A program made the position numbers and the translations under genes. The notes below the pieces were generated by a model. It saw only the letters and a program-made list of their open reading frames with translations, had not been told where the DNA came from and ran no database searches. From assembly GCA_001599295.1 (NCBI GenBank), contig BCGN01000005.1, positions 62,001-126,000 of the forward strand: a stretch of DNA of 64,000 bases. Direction: 5' to 3'. Positions 1 to 9,182 of the stretch are shown here, piece after piece; the first letter of the stretch is position 1; every line of letters begins with the position of its first letter. This DNA is from Sporopachydermia quercuum (Eukaryota; Ascomycota; Sporopachydermiomycetes; Sporopachydermiales; Sporopachydermiaceae).

Positions 1-827
1 AACGGCATTCCAAGGATTTTGTTTCATTGACACAATTGGCCCTAACTTTGTCCTTAACTCGGTCACTAATTCTCCTGTTGATACATCGTGATATTTAATA
101 AACCCAGTATTACCTCCTGTTACCAGTAACATATGATAAGGTAAGAATTCTAGCTTTGTAGCTTCAATATGTTGTTTTAACCTGTGTAATTCTGTTCCCT
201 CATAATCATATATGAATGTATACTTCTTCTGAGCTGCTGCAAAGTACTGATTATTATGTAACCATTTAACGTCATGGACAGTTTCGTTAACAAAAATCTC
301 TGAATTCAACTTTGCTTCTCTCCAATCAAACGTTGCTATTTGGCCTTTCTTACCACCTATGATCAATTCTCTGCCATTGCGTGTATAATCTATTGCATAA
401 GGGCCAAAATCTAATGTGAGATCAAAACGCTTTTTTGCAGTTGAAACATCTACGTTCTTCTGTAATTCATTTTGACTGAATTTAAACGTCCTTTCCATTT
501 CATGTTCTTTCTCCAAGAATCCGCTTTCTTCTTGCAATAACATTTCTGTTCTTGCTGCTGCCTTAGCAGCGCTTTCGAATTGCTTTTCATATTTTTCAAC
601 TGCTGCCTTTATCTTCTTGTCTTTGATATGCTAAAGAGATAAAGTATTAGTAATTCTTTACATGGATCATTCACTAAATTAAATATAATCAGAATATACG
701 AAACTGAACTGAGCTTAGGAATACATACTTTCTTTGATACTTTACTACCTTTCCTTTCATACAGAGCTTTTCTATCAGTGGGGCCATCAAGGCTTCTAAC
801 AGCCTGCTTGTATGTTGATTTACCCAT
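1..827 (-). CDS. UTP7: U3 snoRNP / SSU processome WD40 protein Utp7 (WDR46), 3' part outside window
   Basis: Utp7 is a WD40 subunit of the small-subunit processome and acts in 18S pre-rRNA maturation in the nucleolus. The visible part is the N-terminal extension plus the first propeller blades: the run ERTFKFSQNELQKNV and the blade stretch LHNNQYFAAAQKKYTFIYD are typical of the family. The gene is split. Exon 1 is 729-827 (33 codons from ATG, M-G-K-S-T-Y). The intron is 631-728 with donor GTATGT, branch site TACTAAT and acceptor TTTAG. Exon 2 is 630 down to the window edge and stays in frame. The S. cerevisiae ortholog (YER082C) has no intron. An in-frame stretch upstream of the chosen ATG (to about 875) also reads without stop, so a slightly longer N-terminus cannot be excluded. 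An A6T4 tract about 150 bases upstream resembles an RRPE element. Confidence 0.9.
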
Positions 828-1518
828 TTCTTCAACAATCTTCCATTCACATACATGAGCAGGTTCGGGATCTGATGGGAAACTACGGGTTCTGATTTAC
901 ACAGTTCATAAATTCTTAGTAATAATCCAATAGTAGTTTTGTCATGTTTTCATATCTTCACAATTTTCCACTGTATACAAAAAATTTTCTTTAAGGTGTA
1001 AGTTGATGAAAGTCCCTGATATAGGACGGATAGTTAATAAATATTATGTGATCATAAATAAATTAGATTCAATAATGAATAGTCATAATTTCCTGATTGG
1101 AAAATAACGTTTTTTCCCGTAAAAGTATAACAGTAATTGGCTGAAATGAGAGATCCCAAATCTCTCTGTCTCTTAAGGTGAAATTGAAGAAGTTTTTGAT
1201 CGATCACCATCATAGGTACTTACCTATGGAAATTTATGGAACTTGGCCATTCAGATATCAAAAAGCCAGAGAATCAACAGACAAAAGATACGAAATACTC
1301 AAGCGTAAATATCAGATGTAAATTTCAATTGAAGATGGTTATAGAAGTATAAAACCAGTAACTAATAACCTAAGTAAACAATGACAATAGAAAGATAGAC
1401 ATAGACATGTATATATATAGATTAACCAATACAGTAAAGTGAAGCAAATGGTAAGAAAATTAGCTATAAATAAGAAATAAAATAAATTTAAAAAAATAAA
1501 AAACCCCTTATAATGAAA
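828..1518. other. Intergenic: UTP7 promoter and BCY1 3' flank
   Basis: Both neighbours are read on the minus strand, so this stretch holds the BCY1 3' untranslated region at its right end and the UTP7 promoter at its left end. Apart from the RRPE-like tract at 979-989 it is plain AT-rich DNA. I see no RNA gene or repeat. Confidence 0.6.
979..989. promoter_or_regulatory. RRPE-like element upstream of UTP7
   Basis: The sequence AAAAAATTTTC matches the core of the ribosomal RNA processing element that marks ribosome-biogenesis promoters in yeasts. It lies about 150 bases upstream of the UTP7 start, which suits its role. In AT-rich DNA such a core can arise by chance, and I saw no PAC box (GCGATGAG) beside it. 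Confidence 0.3.
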
Positions 1519-2592
1519 TCAATTCTTATGGGTAGGATCTTGTCTTCTCAAAATTTCTACCGCTGGTCCTAGCAATCTCTGAAAACCTGATTTATCCAAC
1601 GTTGCAACTTTTACAGCATCAATAGCTGTAACTGTTGCTTGTCTTGGTAAATCGTTCAACAAAGCAACTTCACCAAAATAATCACCAGGTTTCAAAACAG
1701 TAAGTACTTCATCACCAGATTCTTGCTGAGTAACTTTAGCAGTACCCGATTCAATTAAATAAAAGTTTTCACCAACGTCACCTTCTTTGATAATAACTTC
1801 ACCTTCTTTGAATGATTCAGGAGTCAAAGCATCAGCCAGTTTACTTCTTTCGTAGGAATCTAAATCTTTCAACACGGGAACATCTCTCAAAAATGATTCA
1901 TAAAGAGCTCTCTTCTTTGACGTTCCTTCAAATAAGATACTTCTGAAGGTTAATCTGTCTAATGCCAATAAATCGCAATCAGATGTTGCCTTGACTGTTG
2001 CTGCTCTTGGAGAATTATACATAAGTGCTAATTCACCGAAGCTACCACCAGGTCCTGCAGAGCTCACTTTTTCGTTATCAATTATAAAGTCAACAGTTCC
2101 TGATTTTATAACATAAAAAAAATCTCCTTCATCCCCTTGGGTGATTATATTCTCTCCTTTGGGAACTTTCTTTTCTTCTAGAGCATATAACACATGCTTC
2201 AACGATTCCTCATCTAAACTTTTGAAAAGAAAGTTCTTGGACACAATGGATTCTAATTTACTTAGTTGTTCTTTACTGATGATTTTCTTTGGTTGTTTCC
2301 ATTCTTTACTCAAGACTTGTGGGTTCATACTTTCTGCCGACACTGAAGTGCGTCTATTTGGGGCAAATTTAGGTACCGATGTTGAAGTAGCATGATCTTC
2401 ATTACCATAGGTTAAAGATGAGAAGATTGATTTTTTGAATAAGGATCCAGGGGCTGTTTCATTTCCTGATACTTTGGCCGTTCCAGCAGCATTAGGATCA
2501 TCATGGTTATCTGCAGTGGTATCATGAGGATCCTTCTCAGCAAACGAGGGTTTAAAAGAGAACCCGGAAGATGGGAAAGATGAATCTGACAT
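1519..2592 (-). CDS. BCY1: cAMP-dependent protein kinase regulatory subunit, short form without recognisable docking domain
   Basis: Bcy1 binds and inhibits the PKA catalytic subunits and releases them on binding cAMP. The 357-residue product has the pseudosubstrate/autophosphorylation site RRTSV at residues 80-84, cAMP-binding domain A with FGELALMYNSPRAATV near 185-200, and domain B with FGEVALLNDLPRQATV near 307-322. Both phosphate-binding cassettes keep the glutamate and arginine. Family members are usually about 415-460 residues and begin with a dimerisation/docking domain of about 45 residues. Here the ATG at 2592 opens directly into the linker, whose stretch around FSFKPSF...DPH resembles the linker of Candida Bcy1. 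An in-frame stop lies 15-18 bases upstream of the ATG. I read the minus strand up to about 3060 and found no exon encoding the docking helix. Confidence 0.93.
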   Translation of the reverse strand: MSDSSFPSSGFSFKPSFAEKDPHDTTADNHDDPNAAGTAKVSGNETAPGSLFKKSIFSSLTYGNEDHATSTSVPKFAPNRRTSVSAESMNPQVLSKEWKQPKKIISKEQLSKLESIVSKNFLFKSLDEESLKHVLYALEEKKVPKGENIITQGDEGDFFYVIKSGTVDFIIDNEKVSSAGPGGSFGELALMYNSPRAATVKATSDCDLLALDRLTFRSILFEGTSKKRALYESFLRDVPVLKDLDSYERSKLADALTPESFKEGEVIIKEGDVGENFYLIESGTAKVTQQESGDEVLTVLKPGDYFGEVALLNDLPRQATVTAIDAVKVATLDKSGFQRLLGPAVEILRRQDPTHKN

Positions 2593-4065
2593 CGTGGATT
2601 GGATTATCTACTTCCGTTTGATAATTTCAATAGACTTCTGAAGTTGTGTATTATTGATTTGATGATCAATGGTCAATTGTGTAAATCAAATAGACGTTTT
2701 TTCTTCCCAATTGGTTACTACAGTCAATACTTTAACTGAGCTGCCACAAACTGAACTGACAGATTTCATTCACAGAGCACTCAATTGAATATCAATTCTT
2801 ACTCTGAAACGAATAGAAGTCTTTGATTGATTATGGAGCATTCAATCGTAATTGTATAGAACAGTAATGTTGTGATGACTTGTGTTAGAATAGTTTGATT
2901 TACTGTAGCATGTAGCTTTCCTAATACTAGGAGGTCTCCGTGGGATGTGGGATGGTGTATACGGAAATATTTGCAAGGGGTCTGATCTCTAGAAAGCCTC
3001 TAGATGGTCAATCATTGACAAGGAAATCTTGGATGTATGGAAGAGAATAGATAAGAAAGAAAAAAAAATTGAAACATTAATAAACCCATTCCTACTGAAA
3101 TCTAAATTAATCATAAAAAATTGTTTTATTTTAAAAACATCAGGGATAGAAACTAGCTAAGTAGAAAATATAACGCAAGTCTGAACTTTTCGCAAGAATT
3201 TTGTCTGGAAAATATTAAAGGCAGTTAGGTTACAACTTGGTAAGAGTAGGTACTCTAAACATGCATCAAAGGATTGGGGTACAGCTTAACTGTCTCTAGA
3301 GAGCATAAAATTTCATACTAAATCAAATAAATTGGGGTCATCAGATACTCATGTCTGTTCCTGCGTCTCCCCGCCAGGTGTTTTCCAGGGGTTCAGCTGC
3401 TGCTAACTCTATCGTACAGAGTGCACATCACCTTTCAGCGCAAGGGAGTTCCGTAAGATGAACTCTTACTAACAAATCACGTAATCATATATTGATACAA
3501 CTACTGTTTTTCATTCTTTTCTAATTCTTTCTTCTAACCATAAAGACAATGCACTCTTATCTAATTCAAAATACAATTATAATAACTATACCTGAATCAT
3601 TTCGCTTATTTCCCTTATCTTCCGGCCAAAAGCAACATTCCTGTTCCCATACCTTTGTCGCTCCTCATTTGACTATTATTCACGTGATATCTTCTGTAAG
3701 GCCCCCTTTTTCTTATCTGCTCCATCCAGCCTTTTTAAGTATAACGTAAACATTCCCAAGTCACGTGCGTATTTGTTTTTGTTTCTGTGTGGTGAATGTC
3801 AACTCAGCAATCATTTGTACAATTCATTATCAACGGCTTGATTGAAGCATAATAGCTCTGCTAGTAGAGTTAAAGTTAATGATATCAAACTGATATTGCT
3901 CTTCTTGTATTATTATCTTTTTCAATTGTTGGATAGGCCTAAGAANCTGTTCTTTCATACCAATAATCTCTTTGTTTCTATCGTCATTTTGATCAATATC
4001 TCTACATCATTCATCCTATCAATAGACACATCAAAATCAAACGGCATGCCTGTTAATCTCTAACA
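2593..4065. other. Divergent intergenic region BCY1 / BUB2 with a GC-rich island
   Basis: This 1.47-kb spacer separates two divergent genes. Most is AT-rich promoter DNA. A single AGGGG (stress-response-element core) lies near 2976 on the BCY1 side. The segment around 3335-3455 stands out by base composition and is listed separately. The frame 3549-3749 downstream of it has no protein-like composition and I do not call it. Confidence 0.6.
3335..3475. other. GC-rich island of unknown nature (structured RNA or short exon?)
   Basis: About 120 bases here are much richer in G and C than the flanks. On the plus strand an ATG at 3351 opens a 36-codon frame (MSVPASPRQVFSRGSAAANS and on) that is followed after 34 codons by GTAAGA (3453-3458) and by a perfect TACTAAC (3468-3474). 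The donor to branch distance of about 15 bases is too short for an intron using both, although TTCTAAC near 3533 with AG at 3545 would give a 93-base intron and an open continuation. On the minus strand the island has short complementary G/C runs that could fold. It matches no snRNA, tRNA, RNase P/MRP or SRP motif that I know. Confidence 0.35.
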
Positions 4066-5504
4066 ATGAGTAACGAATTAAGATCACCGCCAAAACGGAA
4101 AATTCCTGATCATAGTAAGAAATCTCATAGAAGCCATAGGAAAAAGGATCCTATTGAACAGTTCATTCTCAATAGCAACAACCAAATGTTTATAGTGAAA
4201 TCAAGCTTGTCCCAACTACGATACATGATCTTAGCTGATGGTCTGAAATATGACGATCCTGTTAAAGTATGTAATTAAACCACATTTTCATTTTTTTTCT
4301 TCTACTATCCCTGTTTGTTACTAACATCAATAGAAAACATGTCCTTATAGGACGTACGTTTGGTCAATTCTCCTAAGAACCAGCCCATATAAAACTAGTG
4401 ACTACTTAGCATTAATTCAACTAGGACCTTCAGTTGCTTACTCTAAAATCTGCAATGACTCCTTCAGAACTTTAGCGACAGATGTAGATTTCCAAGCAAA
4501 AGTAAACGAAGCTCAAATAATACGACTACTAAACTCATATGCATGGAATAGACAGAACAATGAGAACAATATGAATATGATCAAACAGAATAGATCAAAT
4601 GGGATCAAAGGAAGAAAAGAAGGCAATCTAGAAGGAATCTTTGCTATCAATGATGATTTTCTTATGAGTGGCAGTAAATTATCTNCTTANGTTCAAGGAA
4701 TGAATGTTCTGGCAGCACCTTTCCTATATGTGTGCAAATCAGAGATTGAAGCATTTGCAATGTTTGAAACGTTACTTTTGAGGGATATTCCTTTATATGT
4801 TGAGCCTACATTAGAAGGTGTTCATACGGCTTTGATGGTNAGTTATTTGTTATGAAGATTGTAATATTTTGTACAATAATTAGCAAATTGTTCACTACTA
4901 TTACTAACTAAACAAACAGCTTGTTGATATATGTTTGAGCATTGTTGATCCTAAACTATTCGAATTTCTTAAAAGCAGGTTTCTAAAAGCCGAATTGTAT
5001 GCATTTGCTTGTAAGTAGCATCNCTCGTCNTTCAATGTTCTTTTCTCTCCAGGGTATAATTTACACTGTTGATTGACATATCAACAACTAGGACTAACAA
5101 TCAACGACCATTCACTAGCCGTTTTAACATTATCTGCATGTACTCCTCCTTTATCAGAACTTTTAATCCTATGGGATTTCCTATTTTCTTATGGAACTCA
5201 TTTGAACATTCTTTATATTATTGCCCAACTGATTCTTATGAGAGCAGATTTATTAAGCTGCGGTAATAGAAACAGTAGCAATAATAGCAGCACTAATAGC
5301 AACAACAATGGCAACATTACCAACAAATCGCCCATGTCTTTACTAAGACAGCTTCCTAAGCTAAATGGAAAAGAGATCATTAAGCTAGCTATTAGTTTTG
5401 TACCAAAGTTACCAGCTGAATTGTACGATATGCTATGTCGACACGGATATGATCCAACTGTTAAACAGGAAGCCAAAGAATGGTTAGCAAAAATGAACGA
5501 GTGA
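4066..5504 (+). CDS. BUB2: Mitotic exit checkpoint GTPase-activating protein Bub2 (TBC domain), three introns
   Basis: Bub2 with Bfa1 is the GAP for the Tem1 GTPase at spindle pole bodies and holds mitotic exit until the spindle is positioned. Exons are 4066-4266, 4334-4837, 4920-5010 and 5119-5504, giving 393 residues. Introns: 4267-4333 (GTATGT, TACTAAC, AATAG), 4838-4919 (GTNAGT, TACTAAC, ACAG) and 5011-5118 (GTAAGT, GACTAAC, CTAG). The join rebuilds family motifs: SSLSQLRYMILADGL, YVWSILLRTSP, YVQGMNVLAAP (spanning two N bases) and, across the last junction, ELYAFASVLTLSAC followed by LWDFLFSYG. The total coding length is divisible by three. S. cerevisiae BUB2 (YMR055C) has no intron. A serine/asparagine-rich loop is inserted before SLLRQLP. 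Confidence 0.93.
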
Positions 5505-6587
5505 GAGATTGGCTATCCTCCTGACCAGTTTCTATTTTAAATTCTATTTTAAAAAAAAAATTCAGAAGATTTTTGAGCAAACAAACAAACAAACAAGTAG
5601 GAAAGCAATCATGGTGATAGTTATGTATTTTTTACCTTGCTATTCACTGCACCATTGAAAGCTCTTAGGTCTTAGGTGTGTTATCATTTGATGAAAGGAT
5701 ACTTTTCGTAAATTTTCCACTGGTTCCCCTGGTGTGTTAGCTCCTGATGGCTTGTAATTCATGGCTTCTAATAAAGGAACTGTGAAGGTAGAGAAGACAG
5801 TGCCCGATTTTGGTCATTGATGATTATATTCAGACTTTTCAAATTGGGATACTGTCAGCAGAGACACTTTTTGTGTCAAATTTTCTATCATTATATTTAC
5901 TACTCATACTCAATCAAGTCTATCATAGTATCACTTCTGGAAATAATGAGCTGCAATTTATAATTATCTCAGCAATTAGGATAGACAAAGGCTTCCTGAG
6001 CAGTATGGAGTAGTTGATATTGGTGGAGCTAGCAAAAAAGTGAAAGAAGAGTTTTGAAAGTGAGAAAATGAATGCCTTGTAGACTAACAATGCATAAAAT
6101 TGCAACAACCAACTCTCGAATTNCTCTTAGACTGAGCAGCTGAGAAGTATGGAAATAGAATGAAGTCTACAGATAATGAGCATTATTTGTGTCATTAGTA
6201 GTACTTAATGTTTTATTACATGGTACGTGCATACTGTTAAAGTAATAATATTCTCTAGCCTACTGTTAAGTGGTCCTTCGCTCTTCATAATATAAATGGC
6301 AGAGAAATTGGCATACTGATACATTAAACGCAACCGTATATTATAGTATTTTACAAGTCTAGCTATTTATGTTTTAATGGTAGTAGAAGAAGCCAAAGCT
6401 TAATTAACTGGTCTGGGATTCACAATCAATAATAAGATTTTCAATGATCATATTAGTAATAAAATATAACCAATTTTTTATAGTGCAGCAGTGAAGAACA
6501 TTGTTAAGGAAAGTGACATGAACAGTAATGGATAAATAGTATCATTTTTCTAGAATGTGTGAGCAACCACATTAACTTCATCATTAC
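5505..6587. other. Convergent intergenic region BUB2 / MUD2
   Basis: Two 3' ends face each other across 1.08 kb. It contains a short (CAAA) microsatellite at 5578-5596 and A-rich tracts. The open frames here are short, overlap one another in opposite directions and lack protein-like composition. I see no gene. Confidence 0.6.
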
Positions 6588-8336
6588 TTAAAATACATTA
6601 CCATCAAACTTCTCAACGGGATAATAAGACGAAATAACCGTTCTTCCGCCAAAGGTCCTACCTCCTAACACATTCAATGCCTTTTCACACTCATCAGCAG
6701 TTTCAAACTTAACAAAAATCTTTCCAACGCCTGCGACCGTCTCGCCATCACCATACCTGCTGTTAGAGCTCTTCTTAGGTCTGGGGATCTTTATTTCGGT
6801 AATTTTACCGTATTTCGAGCACTCGTCTTGAATATCCTCATATATATCATTATAATCATCATCATTAACTAGCTCATCTTCCGTAACCATGTTAAGTAGC
6901 TGTAGAATAGTGGATTTGGTGATAGTACTTGAACTGTTTGAATTTTTTGAGGTGTCTCCTTGGGAAGGTTTTATGCCGATGCATGCCTTTCTGCAAATGA
7001 GCTTTTCTGTGTCGGAGATTTCCATTCCGTTCAATCCGAGTAATGCTTTATCAGTAACAGATGTTCCGTCATCATTTCCGTTTTCCTCAATGAACCGGCA
7101 GAAGGCAATTCCGATAGATTCCGAGTTCTTGTTGGTCAACAGACAGAAATTCTTCAACTGACCAAAAGCTAGCAGCAGTTCCTTAGCTTGTTCCGAGGTC
7201 AAAGATTTCGGGATGTTCGAAACCGAGAGCTTGAACTCGGAGTCGGGAACATTACAATAAGCCGAGTTGGAGTCCGGTTCGGATGCCACTTCCGATTCTG
7301 ATTCGGAAGGTATCACGTAATCCTTAGGTCGCGTGATAGTCATACTAAAAGGAAGCACATCTGAGCCACAGGTGGCCACAGCCAGTGTTGCTAGGTCAGA
7401 ATGAATAAACTCAATTAAAAGTTCGGCGTCTTTCACACTATGTTCAGCGATTAACTCATTTAAATCTACTGACTCTCCCTTTGGTAAGTAACTCCAATCA
7501 ATACTACTGAGAAACTGTCTCAACCACGAGAGTATCTCATTCTCCGTATGCTCTTTGAAATCGACGTCCGATATAATAACCTGTTTTCTGAGTCTTGCCA
7601 CTAATACGGGATCAGTTGTATTGTCATTCTGTCCATCTGATGATAACCCTGGAAACAAAGTGTTGATAGCTGATGTTCCTCCTACCAATCCTTGCAGCTT
7701 CTTGTAATTAATTTGTTTAGTTACACCAGGCAATGGAAATAATCCTGATTCCTTAGCAGTGATAGCATTAACGTTCTCATAACCTTGTGGTTTGATGTCC
7801 CAAAGAGATAGTTTCCTTTTTCTTTCGTTGATTGGGACAATATCCGTTAAATCCACATTAAGGTCTAAGTTCTCCTGTTGATATCTTCCATCACCAGTTC
7901 TGTCCGATCTACCACGACGGTCTCGGTCTCGATGGCTATCCCNGTAGCTATCCCGATCCCGACGTCGGTAAGAATCTCTGTCTCGGTCGGATCTTCTTTC
8001 GTGATTCCGGTAGCTGTCATGTCTGTTTTCATCATTTCTATGACGTCTATCCTTAGTATCGCGGCTGTCTCGGCTATCCCTTGAGTCTCTGTATCTATCT
8101 CTAGATCTATATCCTCTCCGGCGATCGGAATCGTTGCTTCTATAGCTATCTCTATCTCTCTCTCGATCTCTATCTTTGTCACGACTGTAGTTTCCTCTGC
8201 TGGAGTGTCGTTCTGAATCGCGTTTATCGTAATTTCTACCATCNTTACTGCTGGGGCCAGTTCCTTCAGGAAAGGACACTAGTCCATCCCCATCTGCCGT
8301 CTGTTCGCCTTTTCCTCGTTTTCTATAGTAATCCAT
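6588..8336 (-). CDS. MUD2: U2AF large subunit (U2AF65 / Mud2 / Prp2 family) with RS region
   Basis: The U2AF large subunit binds the tract near the branch site with SF1/BBP and recruits U2 snRNP to pre-mRNA. The 582-residue protein has, in order: an Arg/Asp/Ser-rich RS-like region (about 40-160), a U2AF ligand motif KRKLSLWDIKPQGY with its key tryptophan near 179, RRM1 (about 249-330), RRM2 starting EFKLSVSNIPKSL near 365, and a C-terminal UHM (about 485-575) with acidic helix and the R-x-F segment in LGGRTF. The order is that of metazoan and fission-yeast U2AF65, fuller than the S. cerevisiae Mud2. It is divergent from LHS1, exactly as MUD2 (YKL074C) is from LHS1 (YKL073W) in S. cerevisiae. 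Other frames through the RS repeat are open but are shadows. Confidence 0.9.
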   Translation of the reverse strand: MDYYRKRGKGEQTADGDGLVSFPEGTGPSSXDGRNYDKRDSERHSSRGNYSRDKDRDRERDRDSYRSNDSDRRRGYRSRDRYRDSRDSRDSRDTKDRRHRNDENRHDSYRNHERRSDRDRDSYRRRDRDSYXDSHRDRDRRGRSDRTGDGRYQQENLDLNVDLTDIVPINERKRKLSLWDIKPQGYENVNAITAKESGLFPLPGVTKQINYKKLQGLVGGTSAINTLFPGLSSDGQNDNTTDPVLVARLRKQVIISDVDFKEHTENEILSWLRQFLSSIDWSYLPKGESVDLNELIAEHSVKDAELLIEFIHSDLATLAVATCGSDVLPFSMTITRPKDYVIPSESESEVASEPDSNSAYCNVPDSEFKLSVSNIPKSLTSEQAKELLLAFGQLKNFCLLTNKNSESIGIAFCRFIEENGNDDGTSVTDKALLGLNGMEISDTEKLICRKACIGIKPSQGDTSKNSNSSSTITKSTILQLLNMVTEDELVNDDDYNDIYEDIQDECSKYGKITEIKIPRPKKSSNSRYGDGETVAGVGKIFVKFETADECEKALNVLGGRTFGGRTVISSYYPVEKFDGNVF

Positions 8337-9182
8337 GCTTTTTATTTTTTTCTAACTTCCTCAATCAGCTTTTATTTACTCCAAAACCAACTCCATACAC
8401 TGTTTCTTCCAATCGACTAATTATTTGAACTCAGTATCCACACAATTTTATAACATAGTTCTATGCCTTTATTCATTATAGTAAATCACATATTAAGGCG
8501 TGAAGAATCTATCGAATGCCCAGCGACATCCACCAGCCAAACAGCAAATTTCTTTCAGGCTTCAATGCTGATACTTACCACCGGAGTACTTTCCATCACT
8601 ACCTCCCACTTGCTCCCACCTCTCGATCATCTCTTACAAGCCAACCTCCTTATTCCTCCCAAATACCTCCCGTTACTCACTTCTTCTCTCCATCCAACAC
8701 CTCCTACCACCCTTCCAATCCCTGTTCGCGAACCTTCTTCTATCTGCAGAACCAAACTGATCTGTCTTTATTCCCATNTCCGCCTACGTAATGATACGTG
8801 TGCTCTTCTGTCAGGTATTTCGATTTTGTGTAATATTAAATATCTCATGCTCATCTCCTATATTCTTGCCAGCTGATCTGACTTATATTTGTTACTGATG
8901 CTTGTCTTACTGTTGTTTGAATGTTTCTATTTTAAAAGAGAGCATAGAGAAAAGGTTAATTGAAGGTAGTAATGGTGAAAGAGTTGAACTTGCGCGGAAT
9001 TGAATTGGATGTGCTTTCATAGCTTTTGATTTGATCTCTACAACCGATAAGAGAGTCTAAAGTGTAAGAGGAGCAGTGAATTCAGGTTAGATATTGTATG
9101 CTATTTATTGTTCTGAAGGTTGCTACCAAAACAAAAAGAAGAAATAAAGCATACCTCAACTCAATAGATATATAAATACAGA
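8337..9182. other. Divergent promoter region MUD2 / LHS1
   Basis: This 0.85-kb spacer drives both genes. A pyrimidine-rich block at about 8580-8780 is open in two frames but reads as low-complexity Pro/Ser/Leu in both, so I do not call a gene. A TACGTG element is listed separately. Confidence 0.55.
8795..8801 (+). promoter_or_regulatory. Possible Hac1 site (UPRE-2 type, TACGTGT) upstream of LHS1
   Basis: TACGTGT matches the UPRE-2 core recognised by Hac1 in S. cerevisiae and lies about 385 bases upstream of the LHS1 start. LHS1 is a known target of the unfolded protein response, so the site is in a sensible place. One short match is weak evidence. Confidence 0.3.

Noticed and set aside
3549-3749. 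66-codon frame downstream of the GC-rich island, in phase with a possible spliced exon
   Set aside because: The residues look random and the supposed donor and branch pair is weak; kept only as a note in the island finding.
7865-8242. 125-codon frame inside MUD2 in another frame of the same strand, rich in Ile/Thr/Glu
   Set aside because: It is the shifted reading of the Arg/Asp/Ser repeat codons of the RS region; such repeats stay open in several frames.
8463-8876. 137-codon plus-strand frame in the MUD2/LHS1 promoter
   Set aside because: It follows a pyrimidine-rich block that is open in two frames; the composition is low complexity and no family is recognised.
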